This document shows positions 52,510 through 59,938 of a DNA stretch of 64,000 nt, piece after piece (position 1 is the stretch's first letter; every line of letters begins with the position of its first letter). The notes under the pieces are model-generated. The model did not search any database. It worked only from the letters and a program-made list of their open reading frames with translations, and was not told where the DNA came from. Origin of the DNA: Gammaproteobacteria bacterium (lineage in GTDB: Bacteria; Pseudomonadota; Gammaproteobacteria; Competibacterales; Competibacteraceae); NCBI GenBank assembly GCA_024235135.1, contig JACKMZ010000007.1, positions 1 through 64,000 of the forward strand, in the 5' to 3' direction. The translations under genes and the position numbers were made by a program.

Positions 52510-53090
52510 GTTAACGATAAACATCCCGCGTTCTCTCCGTTATCGTCAGTGATTCGTCGCTCACGATTTCACGAGCCAAGGCCAGTCCGGTCGCGGCGTT
52601 AGTTATCTTTTCCTCTGCGGAAGTCCCAATATTCATGAATGTGGTTTCTGAGCTTAATGTGCCTCGCCAAATTTGATTGCATTTCGAATAAAGGCTTGGC
52701 ACGCCTGGATTCAATCCCAAACAGCGAGTTGCCGGAAAACCGCGTGATTGTCGTAACCATTCCGGTGGATAAGACATTATCTCGGTGGATCGCGGTAGAT
52801 GCGACCGTACCAAGTTTTTCAATTCACTTCTATTGCTTTAACGATCGGGTGTGAAGTCGCATAAACATGATGGTGCTTGCGCTATATCAATTATTGACGA
52901 TCTCCGTCGATTGCCTTTTCAATTGGAGCCCTGGCGTCTTCTACGCTGAGGCTTCGTTGCTTTTAAAGTCGTAGATGAGTCCGACAGCTTCAACAGATAA
53001 ACACAGGGATTACTCGCTATGATGGCGCTGATTCTGTTTTTCATCCTATTCTCCACAGTGCTTGCTGGGTATTTCGTTTATCTTCGCCGC
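52510..53090. other. Island edge without a supported gene
   Basis: About 580 bases of AT-richer sequence. I find only short frames. One, starting at 53021 (MALILFFILFSTVLAGYFVY), reads directly into the IS terminal repeat and may be a small membrane peptide cut by the insertion. Confidence 0.5.
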
Positions 53091-53299
53091 GGCTTTGTTG
53101 CATAAATCGAATGAGGGATGAAATGAACCCTGATGGAGTATAAGGTTTAGCAAGCCACGACGGTATCGGGCCCACCCAGCCGCGTCATGGTATTCATAGC
53201 GGCCAGACGGACATAAGCGTGGGTGGTTTGGGTATCGAAGCGGCGATTGCCCAGGCGTTCATAAAAAGCGGTTGCGATGAAGCGCAGTGGAATTGCCAT
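53091..53299 (-). mobile_element. IS5-family remnant (terminal repeat and transposase tail)
   Basis: GGCTTTGTTGCATAAATCG at 53091-53109 matches the terminal inverted repeat of IS5-group elements. The adjacent minus-strand frame to TAA at 53147 (FIATAFYERLGNRRFDTQTT, then HAYVRLAAMNTMTRLGG) is the C-terminal tail of an IS5-group transposase. The rest of the element is missing: the fragment joins a truncated attC near 53298. Confidence 0.72.
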
Positions 53300-53322
53300 C
53301 CGACTTAACGTCATGGTTGGAC
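53298..53322 (-). other. Truncated attC after the GNAT cassette gene
   Basis: On the minus strand GTCCAAC (R'', fits RYYYAAC) is followed by CATGACGTTAAGTCGGATGG, a left half-box, and then the sequence turns into the IS5 remnant. The GNAT stop codon lies within this half-site. Confidence 0.5.
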
Positions 53323-53817
53323 AGAGGTCAGATCACACTCCATCCGCTGCTCAAGCACCTCAGCGCCCCATTGCGTTCCTCGATGCTCCTCGGTGACGAC
53401 GAACCCATGTCGCTCGTAGAGATGGCGCGCGGCGCCGAGACCGGCGAACGTCCAGAGGTAGACCCGTGGGTAGCCGCATGCTCGACAAAACTCCATGGCG
53501 GTCAGGAGCAGCCGATCACCCTCACCCTGGCCGCGCAAGGCATCCGATGTGATGAACCAGCGCAGGTGCGCACCTTCGGTCATGCCATGCGAGCCGTCGA
53601 TCGTGATCGAACCTTCGATCTCACCCTCGATCGACACGGTCCAGAAGCCGTCGCGAGCCGGGTTGAAGGCGGAGAGGAACGCGGCAAGTTCGGTCGCCAC
53701 CTTTAACTCGAAGAACACACCGAAGCCCCAATGCTTTGCGTAGTAAATCCCGTGCAGCGACGCTACTCTGCCGAGCGAGCCTGGGACATAGCCATTGACG
53801 ATATCAAGCGCCTCCAT
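53311..53817 (-). CDS. GNAT family N-acetyltransferase (cassette gene)
   Basis: A ~168-residue GNAT: MMEALDIVNGYVPGSLG at the N-terminus, HLRWFITSDALRGQGEGDRL (acetyl-CoA loop RGQGEG) and YLWTFAGLGAARHLYERHGF. Substrate unknown; could modify a drug, peptide or metabolite. Start at 53820 or 53817 (GGAGG just upstream) is ~15 bases after the attC boundary at 53832, and its stop is inside a truncated attC. Confidence 0.85.
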   Translation of the reverse strand: MEALDIVNGYVPGSLGRVASLHGIYYAKHWGFGVFFELKVATELAAFLSAFNPARDGFWTVSIEGEIEGSITIDGSHGMTEGAHLRWFITSDALRGQGEGDRLLLTAMEFCRACGYPRVYLWTFAGLGAARHLYERHGFVVTEEHRGTQWGAEVLEQRMECDLTSVQP

Positions 53818-53831
53818 CATGCCTCCGCGAG

Positions 53832-53895
53832 GTCCAACACCAAGCTTCAGCGGGCGCGACCGTAGGGATCGCTCCACTGCAAGCCGTAGTTAAGG
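53832..53895 (-). other. Integron attC site
   Basis: Minus strand: GCCTTAAC-type R'', L'' GGCTTGCAGTGGAGC, stem GCGATCC-CTAC-GGTCGC, L' GCCCGCTGAAGCTTGG and R' GTTGGAC (fits GTTRRRY). The L boxes pair as GCTT(G)CAGTGGAGC against GCTTCAGCGGGC, with one extra G in L'': the extrahelical base that sets attC orientation. 64 bp. Confidence 0.78.
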
Positions 53896-53901
53896 CATTA
53901 T

Positions 53902-53988
53902 TCAAAAACTGAACGCCGGATCTTCAGCCGCTTTCGCACGGTATCGTTCGTAATCGGCGAGTCTTCCAAGTGTAGTTAGAAATAGGCT
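53902..53988 (-). pseudogene. NIPSNAP family remnant
   Basis: A 28-codon open stretch on the minus strand reads SLFLTTLGRLADYERYRAKA then AEDPAFSF and stops just before the attC R'' end. LADYERYRAKAAEDPAF closely resembles LAAYEAYRASAAKDPD in the intact NIPSNAP gene at 16950-17255. No N-terminal part remains. Confidence 0.4.
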
Positions 53989-54208
53989 TTATCCGCTAAT
54001 AGAACGGTCGCTCAAACCTGACGGAATCAACTATCGTGAGATACGGGCGGCCCGAAGGTTGCCGACATGCTCATGACATTCAACAAGCTCCATCAAGAAT
54101 TTCTGAACCTGAAGTCAGTTCTTTTGCGTGAAGTGGATCGGAAGGTTTCCGAGGGGGGAAGGGCATACAGGGATGGCTTCAGTCGTTCAGTTTATTGCGA
54201 GAATGAAA

Positions 54209-54261
54209 GCCTAACGGCTGAGATCAGCGCCGGCCGGCTCGCCGACGCTGATCTTGGAAGG
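54209..54261 (-). other. Integron attC site
   Basis: Minus strand: left end TTCCAAG, arm GATCAGCG, a GC-rich loop, the facing arm CGCTGATC and CTCAGCC before R' GTTAGGC (fits GTTRRRY). The 8-bp arms are perfect complements. It separates the NTF2-like gene from the NIPSNAP remnant. Confidence 0.68.
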
Positions 54262-54301
54262 ACTCGCGAAGCATGCAAGCATTGCATCGGTGAGCCAGGA
54301 T

Positions 54302-54850
54302 CTATTCGAACTGCGCCTTGACCCCAGCGATCGCCGCTTCTGAGGTCGACGAAAGCATTAGGAGCCATTGCCCATCGTGCACCTTTAGTGTTTGCACGAC
54401 CTGTGTAGTTACAGTCCTTCCGTCAACCGTCAACGTGAGATTGTATGTAACGTAGGCGGTGTCATCCTTCACAAAGCTACCGACAATTTCGTAGGTAGCC
54501 GTTGACATCAAGTCGATCAATTCCGGTGCACCCTTGGCGATCGTATCGTTCATGCGCTTGAATGTCTCAGCATCGGATAGAGCAGAGAATGCGTCTACTG
54601 AGGTCACAGCGAACATCGGTAGGAGTTGCTTCTTTGCCAAGTCGCTCTTGGGCCCATGCAACGCGGCATCGAACGTGGTGTGAACGACCTGCAATGCTTC
54701 GGGATGCATGAGACGTGTCATGGCCACAGTGTCGTAAGACTTGGTTGCCGCCGCATACTGCAGCATTACGGCTTCAGCGGCAGCCTTGTCCTGAGCTGCA
54801 ACTTGAAAGCTCGCGAACAAGCAAAGCGTGACAAGAATTATCTTCTTCAT
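54302..54850 (-). CDS. Exported NTF2-like protein of unknown function
   Basis: A 182-residue product with a signal peptide (MKKIILVTLCLFASFQVAAQ) and a cone-like domain (AAAEAVMLQYAAATKSYDTV, YEIVGSFVKDDTAYVTYNLT, VVQTLKVHDGQWLLMLS). The alternation of strands and the long helix match the NTF2/SnoaL-like fold. ATG at 54850 with AGGA upstream; the frame is open to 55057, where the upstream part (MEQFDTFVRQPFAALFRLCF) reads like a separate membrane peptide. A cassette gene by context. Confidence 0.6.
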   Translation of the reverse strand: MKKIILVTLCLFASFQVAAQDKAAAEAVMLQYAAATKSYDTVAMTRLMHPEALQVVHTTFDAALHGPKSDLAKKQLLPMFAVTSVDAFSALSDAETFKRMNDTIAKGAPELIDLMSTATYEIVGSFVKDDTAYVTYNLTLTVDGRTVTTQVVQTLKVHDGQWLLMLSSTSEAAIAGVKAQFE

Positions 54851-55100
54851 TTCAAGATCCTCGATAGAAGCGCCGATTCCGCCCCTTCTTGAATTTCTGC
54901 CGTGAAAGGCATGGTGAAAAGACTCCAGCGGGGGGAAGACAATTCCACGCTTGCGCTGGCGATAGTAGCGCCAAGCGAGGTTGGCGATGATCCATATAAA
55001 GCACAAGCGAAATAGCGCCGCGAAAGGCTGGCGAACGAAGGTGTCGAACTGTTCCATACTCGGTGCTGTTTCCTGTTCTTCACGGGAGAGACGCAGAAGC

Positions 55101-55165
55101 GCCTAACGCGCCCATCATGTGTGGTAGTCGCGACTTGATCCACATTAACGCTTTGCCTGGTTCGG
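55101..55165 (-). other. attC-like site upstream of the NTF2-like gene
   Basis: Minus strand: GCGTTAATGTGG, palindrome AGTCGCGACT flanked by TGTGG/CCACA, then ACATGATGGGCGC and R' GTTAGGC (fits GTTRRRY). The R'' end is not clear, so the left boundary is approximate. Confidence 0.5.
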
Positions 55166-55377
55166 CCCAATAGGCTATCTTTACGCGCTATTATTATTGC
55201 GACTCTTCAGCAGTCAGATTGTGATGGGGCCCAGCGACGTTTCCCCGTCGTTTGGGTCACTGTCCCAAGTCCCAATGGGCCAAATTGGGACACTGGGACA
55301 CACAAAAACTCATCAGTTTTTTCATTATTGTGTGTCAATTGCTGCAAATTCAATGGATTGATAAAATTGTTCCGCGT

Positions 55378-55465
55378 GGAGAGGTGGCTGAGTGGTTTAA
55401 AGCGGCGGTCTTGAAAACCGTTGTGGGGCGACCCACCGGGGGTTCGAATCCCTCCCTCTCCGCCA
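55378..55465 (+). tRNA. tRNA-Ser (UGA)
   Basis: 88-nt cloverleaf with acceptor GGAGAGG/CCTCTCC, encoded CCA, D-loop AGTGGTT, anticodon loop CTTGAAA (anticodon TGA), a long variable arm typical of tRNA-Ser, and GGTTCGAATCC in the T-loop. It borders a region with cassette and conjugation remnants, as do many island-linked tRNA genes. Confidence 0.95.
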
Positions 55466-55661
55466 CTTCAGTCCGTGCGTGGGCAATGAGTTCACGCCTG
55501 AACAGCCGGAACTTCGATCCCACGTCCTGACCTCGCCAGTATCGACCTCGGCGCGCTGTGCAAGCGCACGGAGAGGGTCACGGCGTCGGGAATGGAAATA
55601 TCATGCTCGGCCTGACGCGCCTCGAAACACGCTAATAGAGCACAGCGCGCTGAAGGCACGG

Positions 55662-55931
55662 TCACGGCAATGTCTCCCTTCTCAAATCCGTGATGCGCAC
55701 ACCCTCGCCTAGATCGCCAACATCCCGCATCCGTTCCCGCGCGCCTTCGCTCCGGGCGTGCACCTCGGCATTGGTATGCATGAGGATAATCCTGCTGCGC
55801 TCTGGTTCAGCCTGCCGGTTGCGATCCGAGCGGTCGATCAGATCATCACGCGCCTGCTCGCGGGTCGTCGCCTCAAGCACCCTGTTGATAAGGACGCGAG
55901 CACGAAGAGATGACCGAGAAGGCACGCGCAC
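55662..55931 (-). pseudogene. Conjugative relaxase/helicase fragment (TraA/MobF-like)
   Basis: An 89-codon frame with RNRQAEPERSRIILMHTNAEV and HARSEGARERMRDVGDLGEG matches the helicase part of TraA/TrwC relaxases (ILTHTNADVRxLNxxxR-type). No start, nicking domain or other transfer gene is present, so it is a remnant. Confidence 0.45.
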
Positions 55932-56025
55932 ACGGCCGAGGGTGCTTGAAACCAGTGCGAATGTAGCGGGAGTCCGGGTTGCGGCGACGGCTGAGCCAAA
56001 GGTGCGCGAGTCCGAGGAATAACTC

Positions 56026-56067
56026 TTGACAGTATCTGCTTAGGCAGTAATATAGCTGCCTAAGCAG
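56026..56067 (+). promoter_or_regulatory. MarR operator and promoter
   Basis: TTGACA (56026-56031), 16-base spacer, TAATAT. A perfect inverted repeat CTGCTTAGGCAG (56036-56047) / CTGCCTAAGCAG (56056-56067), separated by eight bases, covers the -10 element. This is where the MarR protein encoded downstream should bind to repress itself. Confidence 0.75.
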
Positions 56068-56096
56068 ATATAAAAACCTTGTCCCAAAAAAGGCTC

Positions 56097-56609
56097 ATGG
56101 CGAACAAAACTTCTCAGGCCCCCGCTGACGCGACTTCCAGCGAGTACGGCCGCGCCGAAGACGAACTCTACACCGTCGACAACTGGAGCTTGGACGAAAG
56201 TCTCGGTCACCTCATCGCCCAAGTGAAGGGACGGCTCGCCACGGCTATCGACGCGGAACTGGCCCCCTTGGGCATTACCGGTCCCCAATGGGTGACTCTG
56301 GTGCAAATCGCCAATGGCAGGGCGGACACGGCCTCCGATTTATGCCGTAACAGCGCCTGCGACACGGGCTCCATGACGCGCATGCTCGACCGCCTCGAAC
56401 AGAAGGGGTTTCTCCGGCGGGAGCGCAGCGCGGAAGATCGTCGGGTCGTTTACCTGCGTTTAACCGAAGCTGGTAAGGCGCTCTATCCACAGTTGCCGCC
56501 GGTGGCCGTCAAGGTGCTCAATCGCATGCTCCGCGGTTTCAGTCGCGAGGAGCTGGAGACGATGAAAGGCTACTTGCGACGCATCATGGACAATGCCGAC
56601 AGGGCGTGA
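56097..56609 (+). CDS. MarR-family regulator of the emrAB pump
   Basis: A 170-residue winged-helix MarR protein: TGPQWVTLVQIANGRADTAS, recognition helix region ACDTGSMTRMLDRLEQKGFL and wing RERSAEDRRVVYLRLTEAG. Start ATG 56097 (AAGG upstream); a TTG at 56079 is also in frame. Perfect operator upstream and a similar site before emrA show autoregulation and pump repression; ligand unknown. Confidence 0.9.
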   Translation: MANKTSQAPADATSSEYGRAEDELYTVDNWSLDESLGHLIAQVKGRLATAIDAELAPLGITGPQWVTLVQIANGRADTASDLCRNSACDTGSMTRMLDRLEQKGFLRRERSAEDRRVVYLRLTEAGKALYPQLPPVAVKVLNRMLRGFSREELETMKGYLRRIMDNADRA

Positions 56610-56632
56610 CGGATCGCCAAAAATTTTTGTTT

Positions 56633-56655
56633 AGATAGCTGCCTAGACAGTATCT
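56633..56655 (+). promoter_or_regulatory. Second MarR operator, before emrA
   Basis: AGATA (56633-56637), CTGCCTAGACAG core and TATCT (56651-56655), an imperfect dyad sharing CTGCCTA..CAG with the first operator. It lies between marR and emrA, so the regulator likely also controls emrAB. Confidence 0.6.
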
Positions 56656-56805
56656 GCCACACCCAGAAACAGCCAAGGCAGATGAGCGACCAGGGGCTTG
56701 GTCGGTAAACCCAGTGTGATGGCCGAAGTTTGCAACCCGTCTTAACCCGCGACGCCCGCGGCCTAAACCGATTCAACCACCGAAAGGTTCCCAAAGGAGA
56801 GAGTC

Positions 56806-58101
56806 ATGAAACCCAACGAAACCCCAGCGGGTATCCCGACGGAAACCGGCGCGCCCCCTCCCAACCGGCGTCGCTGGCTGATGTTGGCGATCGCTTTGTT
56901 CTTTGTCAGCATCGGCGCAGGCTATTGGGTCTGGTGGCAAAAGGTCGGCCGATACGCCGAAAATACCGATGACGCCTACGTAGCCGGCAACGTGGTGCAG
57001 ATCACCCCACGCACGGCGGGAACCGTGCTGGCCATCCAGGCCGACGACACCGATTTCGTCCACGCCGGCGACCCCTTGGTGCAACTGGACCGGGCTGACG
57101 CCAAGTTGGCGCTGGAGCAGGCCGAAGCGCAGCTCGCCCAGACCGTGCGGCAGGTGCGGACGTTGTATGCCACCGGCAAAGCCCTGGCGGCCACGATCGA
57201 GTTGCGCCAAGCCGACGTGAACAAGGCCAAGGAGGATCTGACGCGGCGCCAAGCTCTGGCCCGCAGCGGCGCCGTGTCATCGGAAGAGCTTCAGCATGCC
57301 CGTACCAGCCTGCTCGCCGCCGAAGCCGCCGTGGCCACCGCGCGCGAGCAATTCTCGTCCAACCGTGTCTTGATCGAAAACACCTGCGTGGCCCGTCATC
57401 CCGACGTGGAACTCGCCGCCACCCGCGTGCGAGAAGCTTGGCTCGCCTTGGAACGCACCTCGATTCCGGCGCCGGTCTCCGGCTACGTGGCCAAACGCGC
57501 GGTGCAGGTGGGGCAGCGGGTGGCGTCCGGAGCGCCGCTGATGGCGGTCATCCCCCTGAATGAAGTCTGGGTCGATGCGAACTTCAAGGAAGGGCAATTG
57601 CAACACATGCGCATTGGCCAGCCGGTGACGCTGACCTCGGATATCTACGGTAGCGCCGTCGAGTATCACGGCAACGTGGTGGGCCTCGCCGCGGGGACTG
57701 GGGCGGCGTTCGCGCTGTTGCCGGCCCAGAACGCCACCGGCAACTGGATCAAGGTCGTGCAGCGTCTACCGGTGAGGATTACTCTGTCACCCGATGAGCT
57801 TGCGGCCCATCCCCTGCGCATCGGTCTGTCGATGCAGGTCAAGGTGGATGTACACGACCAAAGCGGCGAACCACTTGCCGACGGACGTCAGCGACCCCAA
57901 CCGGTGGCCAGCACCGGTGTTTTCGATCAGCAAGGCCAGGGGGTCGAGCAACTCGTCGAGCATGTCATCGCCGCCAATCTTCAGGGGGAAGGCGACAAGG
58001 ACGGAACCCAGGTCGCGTGCGCCAGTGACATGCCCAAATCCGCCCGGCTACACGGCGATAACGTCGCACTGAACGAGTCGCTGGCCAAGCGCGTCCGCTA
58101 A
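56806..58101 (+). CDS. emrA: EmrA-type membrane-fusion protein
   Basis: A 431-residue adaptor: N-terminal helix (LMLAIALFFVSIGAGYWVWW) near residues 25-45, lipoyl half NTDDAYVAGNVVQITPRTAG, hairpin about 95-190, second lipoyl half TSIPAPVSGYVAKRAVQVGQ and barrel PLNEVWVDANFKEGQ. The C-terminal ~70 residues after VKVDVHDQSG form an extra tail. Paired with EmrB and behind MarR, as in emrRAB. Confidence 0.92.
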   Translation: MKPNETPAGIPTETGAPPPNRRRWLMLAIALFFVSIGAGYWVWWQKVGRYAENTDDAYVAGNVVQITPRTAGTVLAIQADDTDFVHAGDPLVQLDRADAKLALEQAEAQLAQTVRQVRTLYATGKALAATIELRQADVNKAKEDLTRRQALARSGAVSSEELQHARTSLLAAEAAVATAREQFSSNRVLIENTCVARHPDVELAATRVREAWLALERTSIPAPVSGYVAKRAVQVGQRVASGAPLMAVIPLNEVWVDANFKEGQLQHMRIGQPVTLTSDIYGSAVEYHGNVVGLAAGTGAAFALLPAQNATGNWIKVVQRLPVRITLSPDELAAHPLRIGLSMQVKVDVHDQSGEPLADGRQRPQPVASTGVFDQQGQGVEQLVEHVIAANLQGEGDKDGTQVACASDMPKSARLHGDNVALNESLAKRVR

Positions 58102-58128
58102 CTTTGGGGCTTCCCCGGAGACTTAGCC

Positions 58129-59682
58129 ATGGCTCAGACCCACCCGGCATTGCCGCCCTTGACCGGCGGCAATCTCGCCCTCGCCACTGTGGCCCTGTCG
58201 CTCGCCACCTTCATGAACGTGCTGGACACGACGATCGCCAACGTGTCCATCCCCACTATCTCGGGCGACGTGGGGGTCAGCCCCAGCCAGGGAACCTGGG
58301 TCATCACCTCTTTCGCCGTCGCCAACGCCATCAGCGTGCCCCTGACCGGCTGGCTGACTCAGCGAATCGGTCAGGTGCGTCTTTTCATCAGTTCGATACT
58401 GCTGTTCGTCATTGCCTCGCTGCTATGCGGCCTGTCCTCCAGTCTGGAAATGCTGATCGCCATGCGCGTTTTCCAGGGTGCGGTGGCCGGGCCGATGATT
58501 CCGCTGTCCCAGGCTCTGCTGTTGCAAAGTTATCCGCAAGCCAAGTCGGGCATGGCGCTCGCCATGTGGTCCATGACCACCCTCGTGGCGCCGGTATTGG
58601 GACCCATCCTCGGCGGCTGGATTTCGGACAATTACTCTTGGCCCTGGATCTTCTACATCAACGTGCCCGTCGGCTTGGCCTCGGCTTGGCTCACTTGGCG
58701 TCTCCTCAAGAGCCGCGAGTCGGCGACCCGCAAGCTGCCGATCGATGGGGTCGGGCTGGGTCTGTTGGTGACTGGCGTTGGATCGCTTCAGGTCATGCTC
58801 GACAAGGGTAAGGATCTGGACTGGTTCGCTTCGGGTCAGATCGTACTCCTGGGAGCCGTGGCGGTGGTCGCCTTGACCTTTTTCGTGGCCTGGGAACTGA
58901 CCGAGCGCCATCCCGTCGTGGATCTCACCCTTTTCAAAAACCGTAATTTCGCGACTGGCGCATTATCCATTTCCCTAGGTTACGGGCTGTTCTTCAGCAC
59001 CGTGGTGGTGTTGCCCCTGTGGTTGCAGCAATATATGGGGTATACGGCGACCTGGGCGGGTATCGCCACCGCGCCGGTTGGCTTTCTGGCCTTGCTTCTA
59101 TCGCCCCTGGTCGGCCGCATCCTACCCCGCACGGACCCGCGTCTGCTGGCGAGCTTCGCGTTCGTCGTCTTCGCTATTACCGCCTTCATGCGCGCCCGCT
59201 TCAACACCCAGGTGGACATGCTGGCGGTAGTACTGCCTCAGGTTATCCAGGGGATAGCCATGGCGACGTTCTTCATCCCCCTGACCGCCGTGACGCTATC
59301 CGGTCTTGCACCGGAGCGCATCCCGGCCGCCGCCGGGCTTTCGAATTTCCTGCGGATCATGGCCGGTGGGATGGGCGCTTCCATCTCCACTACCGCATGG
59401 GACGATCGAGCCGCCTTGCATCACGCTCATTTGATGGAACACATCAGCGTCTACGATCCGGGCACGACCCATGCCTTGCAAGGCATGGCGGCCCTGGGCC
59501 TGTCTCCCGAGCAGAGCTGGGGCGTTCTGGAACGCGAGGTGACCCGGCAAGCCTACATGCTCTCGGCCATCGACTTGTCCTGGCTGGCCGGCGTGCTATT
59601 CCTGGTGCTTACGGCGGTGGTCTGGCTAAGCCGACCGGCGACCAGAAAAGCGGCGGGGTCATTGGCCGGCGGGGCTCATTGA
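58129..59682 (+). CDS. emrB: EmrB-type multidrug exporter (DHA2 MFS, 14 TM)
   Basis: A 517-residue inner-membrane drug:proton antiporter with ~14 hydrophobic segments. DHA2 motifs: MNVLDTTIANVSIPTISGD, WVITSFAVANAISVPLTGWL, MWSMTTLVAPVLGPILGGWI (motif C) and LFKNRNFATGALSI. Start 27 bases after emrA. No outer-membrane partner is in view. Confidence 0.92.
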   Translation: MAQTHPALPPLTGGNLALATVALSLATFMNVLDTTIANVSIPTISGDVGVSPSQGTWVITSFAVANAISVPLTGWLTQRIGQVRLFISSILLFVIASLLCGLSSSLEMLIAMRVFQGAVAGPMIPLSQALLLQSYPQAKSGMALAMWSMTTLVAPVLGPILGGWISDNYSWPWIFYINVPVGLASAWLTWRLLKSRESATRKLPIDGVGLGLLVTGVGSLQVMLDKGKDLDWFASGQIVLLGAVAVVALTFFVAWELTERHPVVDLTLFKNRNFATGALSISLGYGLFFSTVVVLPLWLQQYMGYTATWAGIATAPVGFLALLLSPLVGRILPRTDPRLLASFAFVVFAITAFMRARFNTQVDMLAVVLPQVIQGIAMATFFIPLTAVTLSGLAPERIPAAAGLSNFLRIMAGGMGASISTTAWDDRAALHHAHLMEHISVYDPGTTHALQGMAALGLSPEQSWGVLEREVTRQAYMLSAIDLSWLAGVLFLVLTAVVWLSRPATRKAAGSLAGGAH

Positions 59683-59938
59683 CAGCACCAATCCACACGG
59701 ATGGAGCACGAAACCCAGTTGCCGGGTGAATAACTAACGCACTCGGCTTACCCGCGTAGTCCCCGCCGATTCCTCGCAACGAAACGCAAACCGCGACGAC
59801 CGGCCCCGTATCGGCGAAATCCACCCCTCCCCATTTCTCCCGGCCACGATGAAAATGGATTCAGGTCAACCTGGTCTAATCAACAGCTTCTAAACTATCT
59901 CAGTGATTCGCTTTCCGTTGCTTTGTGAGCCTCCATCC
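59683..59938. other. Intergenic stretch, no gene seen
   Basis: About 255 bases between emrB and the class III fbp gene; no coding signal. An AT-rich block at 59870-59910 is the probable promoter area. Confidence 0.4.

Noticed and set aside
52511..52822. A 103-codon minus-strand frame
   Set aside because: Its ending (TSAEEKITNAATGLALAREI) looks protein-like, but the first half does not, it has no ribosome site and it abuts the small plus-strand ORF.
54067..54321. An 84-codon plus-strand frame in the second array
   Set aside because: It crosses the attC at 54209-54261 and runs opposite to all cassette genes; no family match.
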